Below are positions 14,434 to 23,214 of a stretch of DNA of 33,965 nt, piece by piece; position 1 is the stretch's first letter; each line of letters starts with the position of its first letter. The notes under the pieces were generated by a model, which saw nothing but the letters and a program-made list of their open reading frames with translations, was not told the DNA's origin and ran no database searches. The stretch is from Actinomycetota bacterium (GTDB taxonomy: Bacteria > Actinomycetota > Rubrobacteria > Rubrobacterales > Rubrobacteraceae). The translations under genes were made by a program, and so were the position numbers. The stretch is from contig SIRX01000019.1 in the NCBI GenBank assembly GCA_004563715.1, positions 1 through 33,965 on the forward strand. Direction: 5' to 3'.

Positions 14434-16037
14434 TTTGTACGCTCCCGGATCACCAGCAGGTACATGGGCAAAGCGGAGATCGAGATCAAGACCAGCGCCG
14501 GGGCCGCCGCCCGGGCGAAAAAGGCCTCGGAGGTGGCGTTCCAGATCTGGGTCGCCAGCGTGTTGAACCCCGTGGGCCCGAGCAGCAGGGTAGCAGGCAG
14601 CTCTTTCATGGTGGTGAGGAACACGAGCGCCGCCCCGGCCAGAATACCCCGCTGGGCCAACGGCACGGTGACCGTGGCGAGCACCCCGACGGTGCTCCGT
14701 CCGAGCCCCCGGGCGGCCTCTTCTATCGTCGGGCGTGCCTGCAGGAGCGAGGAACGTATAGCGCCTACGGCTTGCGGCATGAAGTGAACCACGTAGGCGA
14801 ACAGGAGCAGAGGCAGCGTCTGGTAGAGCACCGGGAACACGTTGGCCCCGAAAAAGACCAGCGCGAGCGCCAGCACCACCCCCGGCAGGGCGAAGCCGGT
14901 GTACGTTAGGCCCTCTAGCAGCGAGGCGGACCGGCTTCTGTATCGGGCCGCGAGCACCGCCACGGGCAGCGCCGCGAGCACCGCGATCCCGGCGGCCATC
15001 GCCGAGACCTGCAGGGAGTTAAAGGCGGTCTGCACAACGGGGTTGAGCGATCCTCCGGAGGCGAGGCCCCGCAAGAGCCAGAACACGAGCACCCCCACGG
15101 GGGCCGCGAGGGCCAGCAGCACCACGCTGCCGCAGTATGCGAGCGCGGGCAGCTTCCACCGGCCGAGAACGACGGGCTGGTGCGGCCGGGCTCCCGACGA
15201 GCCGGCGTGGTAGGCGGCGCGGCCGCGGGTGAGGGATTCGAGGAAGAGCACGACGCACACGAGAGCCACCAGCATCAGGGCCAGCACGGCGGCGGGCGTC
15301 CGGTCAAAAGCGGAACGGTACTGCAGGTAGATCTCCCGCGTAAACGAGTCGTACTGCAGCAGCGAGACGACCCCGAAATCGCTGAGGGTGTACAGCGCGA
15401 CCAGTAGGGCTCCGGCGGCTATGGCGGGCCGCAGCTGCAGCAGCGTGACCCTGAAGAACGCCGAGAGCCGGCTGCTGCCGAGCCCCCGCGCGGCCTCCTC
15501 CAGCGAGGGGTCTATGCCGCCGAGCGCGCTTCTCACGGTAAGAAACACGTACGGGTAGGTGAACAGCACCAGGACGAGCACCGTCCCCGGCAGCCCGTAG
15601 ATGGAGGGCAGACGCTCCACCCCGAGCGGGGCCAGAAAGTCCTGCAGGATACCCCGCGGCCCGAGCACGCTCACCAGCACAAAAGCCCCGACGTAGGAGG
15701 GGATCACGAGCGGCAGGGCCGCCAGGACGGTCCAAGCCTTCCTTCCCGGGAGGTCCGTGCGCGTCGTGAGCCAGGCGAGCGGCACGGCGACCGTGACCGA
15801 GAGGGCCGTGACTAGAACGGCCAGCAGCATGCTCCGGCCGAGCACGGCCAGGGAAGAGGCGTCCAGGGCTACCTCCAGGACGCCTCCGGCCCCGGCCTCG
15901 GAGGCGCGCAGGATCAGGTATCCGGGCGGAAACAGCATCGCCGACCCGACGAGCAGGGCGAGGCCCCAGATAAGGGCTGGGGGTCGCCCCCCGGCCCTCC
16001 CGGGACCCCGCAACCGGCTCGTGACTGCGGCGAGCAT
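14430..16037 (-). CDS. fbpB: Ferric iron ABC transporter, fused two-domain permease
   Basis: A 535-aa protein with about twelve membrane segments and two MetI-type permease domains. Each carries an EAA loop: EEAARGLGSSRLSAFFRV near residue 180, and EEAARGLGRSTVGVLATV near 450. This duplicated layout is standard for FbpB/SfuB ferric permeases. The ATG at 16037 has only a weak AGG upstream; no standard start lies further up in frame before the stop of the binding-protein gene 46 bp away. It sits between the binding-protein and ATPase genes, overlapping the latter by 4 bp. Confidence 0.92.
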   Translation of the reverse strand: MLAAVTSRLRGPGRAGGRPPALIWGLALLVGSAMLFPPGYLILRASEAGAGGVLEVALDASSLAVLGRSMLLAVLVTALSVTVAVPLAWLTTRTDLPGRKAWTVLAALPLVIPSYVGAFVLVSVLGPRGILQDFLAPLGVERLPSIYGLPGTVLVLVLFTYPYVFLTVRSALGGIDPSLEEAARGLGSSRLSAFFRVTLLQLRPAIAAGALLVALYTLSDFGVVSLLQYDSFTREIYLQYRSAFDRTPAAVLALMLVALVCVVLFLESLTRGRAAYHAGSSGARPHQPVVLGRWKLPALAYCGSVVLLALAAPVGVLVFWLLRGLASGGSLNPVVQTAFNSLQVSAMAAGIAVLAALPVAVLAARYRSRSASLLEGLTYTGFALPGVVLALALVFFGANVFPVLYQTLPLLLFAYVVHFMPQAVGAIRSSLLQARPTIEEAARGLGRSTVGVLATVTVPLAQRGILAGAALVFLTTMKELPATLLLGPTGFNTLATQIWNATSEAFFARAAAPALVLISISALPMYLLVIRERTK

Positions 16038-16083
16038 CAGCAGCCTGCGGCCGTAGAGCGCCAGCGTATGCCGCGTGACCTGA

Positions 16084-17202
16084 CTAGAGCACCCCCGTCT
16101 CGCGCATGAGCTGCAACGTACCGTCCAGGTCTTCGAGGTTGCTCAGGTCTATGTCCGGGGTCTCGATCTCCGATAGTGGGGGCAGGTCTTCGTCCACCTC
16201 GACGCCCTCTACCATCGGGTACTCGAACGTCTCTTCCGCGAAGTACTCCTGGGCTTCTTCGGAGAGCATGTAATCTACGAAGTCCTCAGCCGCCCCGGGG
16301 TTCGACGCGGTCTCCAGAATGCCGGCTCCGGCGACGTTGATCATGGCGCCGGTGTCGCCGCCTTCCGGGTACTGGTTGCGGGCCCCGAAGCCTTCACCCT
16401 GCTCGTCTAGCGACCGGAACAGGTAGTAGTGGTTCACGAAGCCCACGTCCACCTCGCCGGAGGCCACGGCCTCCAGGGTGCTCGTGTTGTCCGGGTACTC
16501 CATCGGGTCGTTGGCCTGGATGCCCTCCAGCCACTCCCGCGCCACGTCTTCGCCCTCGGTGATCCGGAGGGCGGTCACGAAGGCCTGGAAGGAGCCGTTG
16601 GTGGGGGGCCAGCCGATGCGGCCCTCCCACTCGGGGTCGGTGTAGTCGAGTATAGAGTCCGGCAGCTCTTCTTCGCTCAACGCCTCGGTGTTGTACGCCA
16701 CCACCCGCGCCCGGCCGGACAACCCGACCCACTCGCCTTCGGGCGACTTGAACCGGTCCTCGACGCGGTCCAGGATCTCCTCCGGCAGCGGCTGGAAGAG
16801 GCCTTCCTGGGCGACCGCGCCTAGAGCCCCGGCGTCCTGGGCGAAAAAGATGTCCGCCGGGCTGTTCTCGCCCTCCTCCAGGATCGTTGCCGCGAGCTCG
16901 GCGGTATCACCGTAGCGTACCTGCACGTCCATTTCGCTCTGCTCTATGAACTCGTCGATTATCGGGCCAACCAGCTCCGCGTTACGCCCGGAGTACACCA
17001 CCAGCACCTCGTCGTCGGAGGAGGCCGCCGCTTCTTCCTGGTCGGTTTCTTCGGAGGCCACTCCTCCAGCCGCTGTTTCTTCCGTCTCCTCGGTGGTGCC
17101 ATCCTCCTCTTCCTGGGTTGCCTCCTGGCCACACGCCACACCCAGCGTCAGAAGAAAGACGAACACAAACGCTACGAAAACTAGAGGCCTCACCGATCGC
17201 AA
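16084..17202 (-). CDS. fbpA: Ferric iron ABC transporter, substrate-binding lipoprotein
   Basis: A 372-aa extracellular solute-binding protein. The N-terminus has a hydrophobic signal (LVFVAFVFVFLLTLGVAC) ending in a lipobox with Cys24. A long Glu/Thr/Ser-rich linker (about residues 25-65) tethers the domain to the membrane. The mature domain starts VLVVYSGRNAELVGPIIDEF, typical of FbpA-type binding proteins, and includes SPADIFFAQDAGAL, GLSGRARVVAYNTEAL and VGFVNHYYLFR, whose paired tyrosines correspond to the iron-binding Tyr-Tyr. The start is TTG 17202 with GCGAGG 7 nt upstream; GTG 17193 is an alternative. First gene of the operon, with a Fur-type palindrome about 60 bp upstream. Confidence 0.9.
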   Translation of the reverse strand: MRSVRPLVFVAFVFVFLLTLGVACGQEATQEEEDGTTEETEETAAGGVASEETDQEEAAASSDDEVLVVYSGRNAELVGPIIDEFIEQSEMDVQVRYGDTAELAATILEEGENSPADIFFAQDAGALGAVAQEGLFQPLPEEILDRVEDRFKSPEGEWVGLSGRARVVAYNTEALSEEELPDSILDYTDPEWEGRIGWPPTNGSFQAFVTALRITEGEDVAREWLEGIQANDPMEYPDNTSTLEAVASGEVDVGFVNHYYLFRSLDEQGEGFGARNQYPEGGDTGAMINVAGAGILETASNPGAAEDFVDYMLSEEAQEYFAEETFEYPMVEGVEVDEDLPPLSEIETPDIDLSNLEDLDGTLQLMRETGVL

Positions 17203-17261
17203 CTCGTTACCTCGCTCTCTCTAGGCTTCGCGGGCCGGTGCCCGCCTTTGCCATTACAAAT

Positions 17262-17280
17262 ATTGACAATCGTTTGCAAT
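17262..17280 (-). promoter_or_regulatory. Candidate metal-responsive operator before the ferric ABC operon
   Basis: An AT-rich imperfect palindrome, ATTGACAA-TCG-TTTGCAAT, has 8-bp arms with 6 of 8 positions paired. It stands out from the GC-rich surroundings about 60 bp upstream of the binding-protein start. On the minus strand it also contains TTGCAA, which could serve as -35 to a TGTAAT or TAATGG about 15-17 bp further on, so a bound repressor would cover the promoter. The size (19 bp) suits a Fur or DtxR-family protein. Which one cannot be told. Confidence 0.45.
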
Positions 17281-17425
17281 ACCCAGAAGCAAACTATCTA
17301 CTGGCCCGGCTCCCGTCAAGCGCCGGGAGAAGGTTTTGTGATGCAGGTCAAAGCCTCTCCAGAACGGGCCTCGGAAAGCGGGCGGGTGTACCCGGGTTCG
17401 TGTCCGGCAGAGGCCGCGAAGCCGT

Positions 17426-18892
17426 TTACAGAAAGCCCAGCGGGTTCCACCAGAGAACGGTTACGGCGGCGAGGATAGCGAGAAAGACCAGCGTCAGCAG
17501 GGCCCCGATGCGCAGCAGGTCGCGGGCGTCGTAGAGGCCGGTCTCGTAGGTGACGAGGTTGGACATCGCCTGCGAGGGCAGGATAAAGGTCGCGAGGCCG
17601 GCGAGCGCCACCGTCATGCCGATCACCTCCTCGGGGAGCTGGAGGGCTCCGGAGGCGGCGAGCAGGATGGGCAGCAGGGTAGCCGCCGCCGGGGTGGAGC
17701 CGGCGAACGCGAGCTGGAAGACGAGCATTATGCCCGCGACGGAGAGGACCCCGGCTACCGCGGCGAGGCGCGCCACCTCGGAGACCCCGGCCCCGAAGAG
17801 TTGCTCTCCGACCCAGGCCGCCGCCCCCGTATCCCGCAGCGCCAGCGCCAGCGAGAGGCTTGCCCCGAACATGAACACCGAGCTCCAGGAAATGTCCAGC
17901 GCCTCCGTCCAGGAGATTACCCGCAGCGGCGAGACGGCGAGGAGCGCGACGGCGAGAAAGGCCGGAACGGAGGGGTGCCAGCCGGTGAAAGGCTCCAGGG
18001 TCCAGAGGACCGCGGTCAGGGTCAGTATCCCGGCCAGCCGCCACTCCGCCGCCTGGGTCGGGCCTAGCTCTTGTAGCTGATCCGCCACCGTGTTGCGGTC
18101 CAGCGGCTCCTCGTCCCGGGTTGGGAAGAGCAGCACCAGCCCGGCCCAGAGGGCGAGAAAAGCCAGGGCCTCCACCGGCCAGGCGAGGGCGAGCCAGCGG
18201 AAGTAGGTAATCCGTTCGCCGCCGGCCTCGACGACGAGGTCTACGGCCAGCACGTTCACTATGGCGGCGGGGAGGATGGCGATGCCGCCGAGGATAGCCC
18301 CGAAAGCGAGCCCGATCATGAGTCGTTTCGCCCCGTTGGGTGAGCCGCGCCGGACGAACGCTTCGGCCACCACGACCACGACGGGCAGGAGCGCCACGGC
18401 CCGCACCACGGTAGAGGGGACGAAGACCGCGGCGGCCGCGAGCGCCACCAGCAAGCCACCGAGTACGCCGCTGCTCTTTGGCGGCGCCCGGAGCAGGAAG
18501 ACATATGTCAGACGGCGGGCGAGCGGGGTCTTGCTCACGGCGGCGGCCATCATAAAGCCCGCTACCAGGAGCAGCGTCGCCGGGGAGCCGAAACCCGCCA
18601 CGGCGCCGCCGGCGGAGGCCGCGCCGGACGCGCCGAGGGCGAAGACCACGGGGATGGAGGTCGCGGCGAGGGGCACGGGGCGCAGGATCCAGGCCAGAAG
18701 CGTGCCCGCTGTGATGGCGAGTGCCCAGCGGGCGGGGGAGTCCAGGGTCTCCGGTAGAAAGTACAGGGCGGCGATCCCTCCGGCGAACGGCGCCAACCCC
18801 CGGAGGCCGAGGCCTAGCTTTTCGCGTAACCCGTCCCGGTCTCCCGCCGCGGGTTTGGAGGTTTCTTTGTTCTCGCCGCCGTGCTCGTCCAA
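17426..18892 (-). CDS. SLC13/DASS-family transporter with altered SNT motifs
   Basis: A 488-aa protein with about eleven to twelve membrane segments. The two-repeat DASS layout is clear: a P-S-T at residues 159-161 (followed by VVRAVALLPV) and a G-S-T at 398-400 (followed by PAAATLLPILLAAS) sit where canonical family members have Ser-Asn-Thr. The Asn that helps bind Na+ and carboxylate is missing from both, so cation or substrate use may differ from classical citrate/succinate carriers (inference). The tail FILPSQAMSNLVTYETG fits the divergent DASS branch. The start is TTG with GGGAGG upstream; TAGTAT on the minus strand at 18917-18922 may be its -10. The paralogue lies 220 bp upstream on the same strand. 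Confidence 0.87.
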   Translation of the reverse strand: MDEHGGENKETSKPAAGDRDGLREKLGLGLRGLAPFAGGIAALYFLPETLDSPARWALAITAGTLLAWILRPVPLAATSIPVVFALGASGAASAGGAVAGFGSPATLLLVAGFMMAAAVSKTPLARRLTYVFLLRAPPKSSGVLGGLLVALAAAAVFVPSTVVRAVALLPVVVVVAEAFVRRGSPNGAKRLMIGLAFGAILGGIAILPAAIVNVLAVDLVVEAGGERITYFRWLALAWPVEALAFLALWAGLVLLFPTRDEEPLDRNTVADQLQELGPTQAAEWRLAGILTLTAVLWTLEPFTGWHPSVPAFLAVALLAVSPLRVISWTEALDISWSSVFMFGASLSLALALRDTGAAAWVGEQLFGAGVSEVARLAAVAGVLSVAGIMLVFQLAFAGSTPAAATLLPILLAASGALQLPEEVIGMTVALAGLATFILPSQAMSNLVTYETGLYDARDLLRIGALLTLVFLAILAAVTVLWWNPLGFL

Positions 18893-19112
18893 TCGCGGAC
18901 CTCCCTGACGGGAAGCATACTACGAGCAGGTGGCGGAGCCTGCCGCCGCCCGGCAACCGGACGTGTCAGGCGCGGAGACCAGCTTTCGTGCGGCCCGTGC
19001 TCCCGCCCGGGATACGCTGGCGGTTGCGGAGCTGCAAGCACCGCAGCACGAAGTACATCCGGTGCCGTCAACGACCTGCCGGACCGGTTGGGTTACAAGC
19101 CGTCGTCCGGCC

Positions 19113-20711
19113 TCAGCCGAAGCCGATACCGAATACCCAGTTCGCCAGCGTGTAGGCGGTGGCGAAGATCAGCAGCGCGCCGATGAGGTTTAGCCAGATC
19201 CCGGCGCGAACCATCTGCACGATTGTTACGTGACCGGAGCCGAAGACGATGGCGTTCGGCGGGGTAGCCACCGGGATCATGAAGGCGCACGACGCGGCGA
19301 GGGCGGCGGGGATCGCGAAGGCCAGCGGGTCGAGGCCGAGCCCGATGGCGGCGCCGGCGAGGATCGGCAGCAGGGCGGCCGCCGTCGCGGTGTTGCTGGT
19401 CAGCTCCGTGAGGAAGATGACCACGAGGATGACGATCCCGATGAGCAGGAACACCGGCACCCAGCCGAGGCCGGAGACGAGGGCGCCGATCCACTCGTCC
19501 ACCCCGGTCTCGCTTACGGCGTTGGCGAGGCTCAGGCCGCCCCCGAAGAGCAACAGAATACCCCAGGGTATTTGCCGGGCGGTCTCCCAGTCGAGGGCGA
19601 ACACGCCGTTGCGCCAGTCTATGGGGATCGCGAACAGCACGAGGGCGGCGATTACGGCGATCCCGGCGTCGTCCACCCCCGCGAGTATCTCTTCCAGGGC
19701 GGGGAAGATGCTGGGCAGTATGGAGTTCAATATCCAGGCCGAGGCCGTTAGCACGAATACCGTCAGCACCCACTTCTCGCCGCGGCTGACCGGCCCCATC
19801 TCGTCTATCTGCTCCTGGATTATCTCCCGGCCGCCAGAGATCTCGTCTATCTCCGGCGGGTACACGAACCGGGTGAGCACGACCCACGTGATAAAGAGGA
19901 ACGTCGCGGACAGCGGTAGCCCTACGAGCATCCAGGTGCCGAACCCGATGTCGATGTCGTACTCGGATTGCAGGAACTGGGCCATAAACAGGTTGGGCGG
20001 GGTCCCGATGAGGGTGGAAAGGGATCCTATACTCGCCGCGTAGGCGATGGCGAGCATCAGGCAGGTCGCGAAGTTAGACGCGCCCGCCCCGGTGAGCTCC
20101 TCCGCCTCCTCCGCTTCGGACGCGCTCCCCATCCGGCCTCCTCCCTCGCCGAGCACGAGCACGAGCACGCTCAGCCCGATAGGCAACATCGCCACCGTGG
20201 TCGCCGTGTTGCTCACCCACATGCTCAGAAAGGCCGTTGCGAGCATGAAGCCGCCGATGACCTGCACCGGGCTCGTCCCGACCGCCCGCACCGTGAGCAG
20301 CGCGATCCGGCGGTGCAGCCCCCAGCGCTGCATCGCGAGCGCCAGCATAAAGCCGCCCATAAAGAGAAATATGAGCTCGCTCGCGTAGGGGGCCGTGGCG
20401 TCCTCGATGGAGACTACGCCGAGCAGCGGAAAGAGGGCTATCGGCAGGAGCGACGTCGCCGGCAGCGGTAGCGCCTCGGTGACCCACCACGTCGCTATCA
20501 AGAGGCCTATCGCGACCGTCGCCACACCCTCCTCGGAGAGCACGGCTTCCCCTTCCCCGGTGGGCAACGCGAAGTAGGCGATTATCGCGAGGATGGGGCC
20601 GAGAAAGCGGCCTACCCAGGCCCGGGTCGAGACACGCGTCTCCTCGACGGCCTCACCCATCTCAGGTACATCAGCAAGCTCGCGGTTGCGACTCTCCTGC
20701 GGATCAGACAC
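19113..20711 (-). CDS. SLC13/DASS-family sodium:anion (dicarboxylate-type) symporter
   Basis: A 532-aa protein with a hydrophilic N-terminus of about 30 residues and about twelve membrane segments. Both canonical SNT motifs are present: WVSNTATTVAMLP (Ser167-Asn-Thr) and LTSNTATAAALLPIL (439-441). It also has SLSTLIGTPPNLFMAQFL and MIPVATPPNAIVFGSG. In VcINDY the SNT motifs bind Na+ and the carboxylate (family knowledge), so a sodium-coupled dicarboxylate or sulfate-type substrate is expected. GTG 20711 is chosen because GGGAGGAG precedes it by 4 nt; the in-frame extension to 20894 covers the shared promoter region. It is divergent from the symporter operon at 20959 across an inverted repeat. 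Confidence 0.92.
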   Translation of the reverse strand: MSDPQESRNRELADVPEMGEAVEETRVSTRAWVGRFLGPILAIIAYFALPTGEGEAVLSEEGVATVAIGLLIATWWVTEALPLPATSLLPIALFPLLGVVSIEDATAPYASELIFLFMGGFMLALAMQRWGLHRRIALLTVRAVGTSPVQVIGGFMLATAFLSMWVSNTATTVAMLPIGLSVLVLVLGEGGGRMGSASEAEEAEELTGAGASNFATCLMLAIAYAASIGSLSTLIGTPPNLFMAQFLQSEYDIDIGFGTWMLVGLPLSATFLFITWVVLTRFVYPPEIDEISGGREIIQEQIDEMGPVSRGEKWVLTVFVLTASAWILNSILPSIFPALEEILAGVDDAGIAVIAALVLFAIPIDWRNGVFALDWETARQIPWGILLLFGGGLSLANAVSETGVDEWIGALVSGLGWVPVFLLIGIVILVVIFLTELTSNTATAAALLPILAGAAIGLGLDPLAFAIPAALAASCAFMIPVATPPNAIVFGSGHVTIVQMVRAGIWLNLIGALLIFATAYTLANWVFGIGFG

Positions 20712-20867
20712 GCTCTCCTCCCGGTTGTACCCCGTGTTGCATCCCCTCTGACCCCTATTCAAGCAGAAAAATACCGGGCGTGCTACCGGCCCGAAACGGA
20801 CGGGCCAGCCCCGCAAAACCAAACCTTGTGCTCCGCTGATCCGTGTGTGATACTTTAACTTACCATA

Positions 20868-20893
20868 TGTTACAAATAGCGTACATTGTAACA
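20868..20893. promoter_or_regulatory. Perfect inverted repeat between divergent transporter genes
   Basis: TGTTACAA (20868-20875) and TTGTAACA (20886-20893) are perfect 8-bp complements separated by 10 bp, so half-site centres are 18 bp apart. They lie in the only AT-rich patch of the gap between the DASS gene and the symporter operon. This is the geometry expected for a dimeric regulator acting on both promoters. It matches no operator I can name. Confidence 0.55.
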
Positions 20894-20958
20894 ATTCCGA
20901 GTAGCAAGCGGCCCCGAAAGAGTTGCAAGGTCGAGAGGGGTTGCGGAAGGGACGAGTT

Positions 20959-21141
20959 TTGGAGCGCAGAGGGGTTCTGTGGGGTGTGGCGGTGCTGTTC
21001 TTGGTGGCGACGGCTTACGTGGTGCCGTACACGCTGCTTTCGAGTGTGGACGCTTGGTACGGGGCGTTTCTTTTCTGGATCGTCTTCGGGCTTTTGGCGA
21101 TAGCGGTCATAGCCGTCATTACGAGCAGCTGGAGGGATTGA
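20959..21141 (+). CDS. Two-TM small protein, DUF3311-like, partner of the symporter
   Basis: With TTG 20959 as start the protein is 60 aa, with two membrane segments (about residues 5-25 and 32-55): GVLWGVAVLFLVATAYVVPY and WYGAFLFWIVFGLLAIAVIA. The length, the P-Y after the first segment, and the position directly before a sodium:solute symporter gene fit the DUF3311/YhdT class of small proteins paired with SSS transporters (inference). GGAAGGGA about 6 nt before TTG 20959 supports this start; TTG 20923 and 20941 are in frame but lack a site. The symporter ATG is 4 bp past its stop, so they form an operon. Confidence 0.72.
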   Translation: MERRGVLWGVAVLFLVATAYVVPYTLLSSVDAWYGAFLFWIVFGLLAIAVIAVITSSWRD

Positions 21142-21145
21142 GGAA

Positions 21146-22621
21146 ATGGGTGTTGGGCTTGTCTGGACCTCCCTGGCTATCTACGTGCTGATCGCGGTTG
21201 CCATAGCCTTTATCGCGCGGGGCGGGATGGGCCGGGGGATGAGCGAGTACTTTCTGTGGAACCGGTCTATGGGCGGCGTCCTGGCCGCCCTGAGCTACAG
21301 CGCGACGACCTTCAGCGCGTTCATGCTGGTGGGGCTCGCGGGGCTCACTTACGCTGGCGGGGTGGGGGCGCTGGGCTTCGAGATGGTGTACCTGTCCGGC
21401 CTGGTGCTCGTGGCGTTTTTCGGACCGCGCTTTCTCCTGGTGGGCAAGAAGTACGGCTACATAACCCCAACGGAGATGCTCGGGGACCGCTACGGGAGCC
21501 GGGCGGTGGCGGTGGTGACGGCCCTGGCCAGTTGCGTGTTCTTGATCCCTTACAGCGCGGTGCAGCTGGCGGGTATCGGGTACCTGCTCTCCGGGGCGAC
21601 CGACGGGATAATTACCTTCACCGGGGGCACCATCATCGCCACGGTGCTGGCCATAGTCTTCGCCTACGTCGCGGGGATACGGTCGGTAGCCTGGACGGAC
21701 GCTTTGCAGATGGTGATCATGGTGATAACCGCTACCCTGGCCGTGTTGCTGGTGGTGGGGGCGCTGGGCGGCTTCGCCACGTTCTTCGGGCGCATCTCCA
21801 CCGAGCACCCCGGTTCCCTGAGCGTTCCGGGGGGCGGCTACTTCAGCTTTTCCGTGTTCCTGGGGCTCACCCTGCCCTGGTTCTTCTTCAGCCTCTCGAA
21901 CCCCCAGGTCAGCCAGCGGCTCTTTATGCTGGGCACCATGAAGAACCTCCGGCGGATGCTTTTAGGCTTTCTGGTTTTGGGCTTCTTCTACACGATAGTG
22001 GCGGTTTTGTGGGGCTTTGCGGCGCTGGTGCGCTTCCCGGAGCTCGAGTCGGCGGACCTCGCAACCCCGGCGCTTCTGGGCTCGGACATCATCCCGCCGG
22101 TGGTGGCGGTCATCGCCATCGTGGGCATACTGGCCGCGGCCATCTCCACCATAGACTCCGTGCTCCTGACCCTCTCCTCGATGGTGGCCCGAGACGTCTA
22201 CGGCAACGCGCCCGGAAGAACCGACGAGCGCCGCCAGCTCCTCGTGGGCAAGCTCGTCATCCCGGTGATCGCGGTGCTGGCGCTGCTGTTTGCGGGTTTG
22301 CAGCTGGACCTCATAGCCGTGCTGGCCGTCTCCTCCTCGGCAGGACTGCTGGTAACGGTGCCGGCCATAATCGGGGCGTTCTTCTGGCGCCGGGGGACCG
22401 CTGCGGGGGTGTTGACCAGCGTCATCGTGGGTGGTCTGGCAGTCGGCTACCTGGAGGTTACACAGACGAGGTTTCTGGGGCAGGCCTCCGGGGTGTGGGG
22501 GCTGTTGTTGGCGGTGGTGCTTTACGTCGGCGTCAGCCTCCTCACCAGGGCCCCGGAGCGCAAGGCCAGCGAGTTCATTAGCTACCTGCGCGGGGCCTTG
22601 AAAGACAAGGGCGCCCTGTAG
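21146..22621 (+). CDS. Sodium:solute symporter (SSS/SLC5 family)
   Basis: A 491-aa protein with about thirteen membrane segments. SSS landmarks are SEYFLWNRSMGGVLAALSYS followed by ATTFSAFMLVGLAG (first core helix), YGYITPTEMLGDRYGS, IPYSAVQLAGIGYLLSG, GIRSVAWTDALQMVIM (the signature-type stretch) and AISTIDSVLLTLSSMVARDVY (helix carrying Na+-site serines). The substrate is likely an organic acid, amino acid or vitamin such as pantothenate; sequence alone does not decide. The gene follows the two-TM protein gene by 4 bp. It is divergent from a DASS carrier and may be co-regulated with it through the palindrome at 20868-20893. Confidence 0.93.
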   Translation: MGVGLVWTSLAIYVLIAVAIAFIARGGMGRGMSEYFLWNRSMGGVLAALSYSATTFSAFMLVGLAGLTYAGGVGALGFEMVYLSGLVLVAFFGPRFLLVGKKYGYITPTEMLGDRYGSRAVAVVTALASCVFLIPYSAVQLAGIGYLLSGATDGIITFTGGTIIATVLAIVFAYVAGIRSVAWTDALQMVIMVITATLAVLLVVGALGGFATFFGRISTEHPGSLSVPGGGYFSFSVFLGLTLPWFFFSLSNPQVSQRLFMLGTMKNLRRMLLGFLVLGFFYTIVAVLWGFAALVRFPELESADLATPALLGSDIIPPVVAVIAIVGILAAAISTIDSVLLTLSSMVARDVYGNAPGRTDERRQLLVGKLVIPVIAVLALLFAGLQLDLIAVLAVSSSAGLLVTVPAIIGAFFWRRGTAAGVLTSVIVGGLAVGYLEVTQTRFLGQASGVWGLLLAVVLYVGVSLLTRAPERKASEFISYLRGALKDKGAL

Positions 22622-22694
22622 CCCGGCGTTGCCCGCGGGACGAGGACGGCGGTTCCCGCTTGTCTCCCTGGTACTGACAGGCCGGACGGCGTGC

Positions 22695-22700
22695 TAGAAT
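22695..22700 (+). promoter_or_regulatory. -10 element TAGAAT before the 111-aa gene
   Basis: TAGAAT lies 25 bp upstream of ATG 22726, with AAAGGAGAAG between as ribosome-binding site. CTGACA, 15 bp upstream, may be the -35. Same hexamer as at four other promoters in the window. Confidence 0.5.
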
Positions 22701-22725
22701 TTACCGGGGGAAAGGAGAAGAGCCG

Positions 22726-23061
22726 ATGGTTACGGAACGCACGGAAAAAATGGGCCGGGCCACCGAAGAGCTGGCCGAAGTCGCCCGGGACTCGTACAGG
22801 GTGGTGGTAGACCGGACCTTTGCGGCCCGGGAGAGCAACGCCCGGATCACGCGCACCTTCTTCGAAGACACGGTGGAGGCCCTGCAGCAGGAGACGGAGT
22901 TGAACCTGCGCGCGGCAGAGGAGCTGGCGGAGCAGGCGCGCCGCCAGCGCGAGGCTTTCCGGGAGCTTACCCGCGAGTCGTCGGACGCTTACGAGGAGTT
23001 CCTCGGCTCGCTATCGGGCTACTACCAGGAGGAGGTGGACCGGAGCGAGAGCCGCCGATGA
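22726..23061 (+). CDS. Phasin-like or coiled-coil small protein, 111 aa
   Basis: Entirely hydrophilic and helical, with heptad-like runs: RATEELAEVARDSYRVVVDR, TFFEDTVEALQQETELNLR and AAEELAEQARRQREAFRELT. No membrane segment or cysteine. The pattern resembles phasins and other surface-binding amphipathic helical proteins, but the similarity is compositional only. It has its own promoter and a strong ribosome-binding site (AAAGGAGAAG), which suggests high expression. It is separated from the GH63 gene by 153 bp that contain a 12-bp palindrome, so it may be monocistronic. Confidence 0.75.
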   Translation: MVTERTEKMGRATEELAEVARDSYRVVVDRTFAARESNARITRTFFEDTVEALQQETELNLRAAEELAEQARRQREAFRELTRESSDAYEEFLGSLSGYYQEEVDRSESRR

Positions 23062-23085
23062 CGCGCCCGGCATATGGCCCCGCGG

Positions 23086-23097
23086 CCGAAATTTCGG
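23086..23097. repeat. 12-bp perfect palindrome CCGAAATTTCGG
   Basis: A perfect palindrome in the gap between the 111-aa gene and the GH63 gene, about 118 bp before the latter. It could be an operator; no function is known. No T-run follows, so it is not a terminator. Confidence 0.4.
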
Positions 23098-23214
23098 GGA
23101 GGAGGTCTTTCCCGGCCTCAAAGCCTTGAAGAAGCCCCGTTTTCTTGCCAGACTCAGGCTCGACGGGGCGGAACGAGCGACACGGGTACACGGGGCGGCG
23201 GCTGACGACCGGCA

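Noticed and set aside
23130-23180. GCCCCGT and ACGGGGC inverted repeat before the GH63 gene
   Set aside because: Arms are 22 bp apart with no further pairing and GC-rich repeats of this size are expected by chance here.
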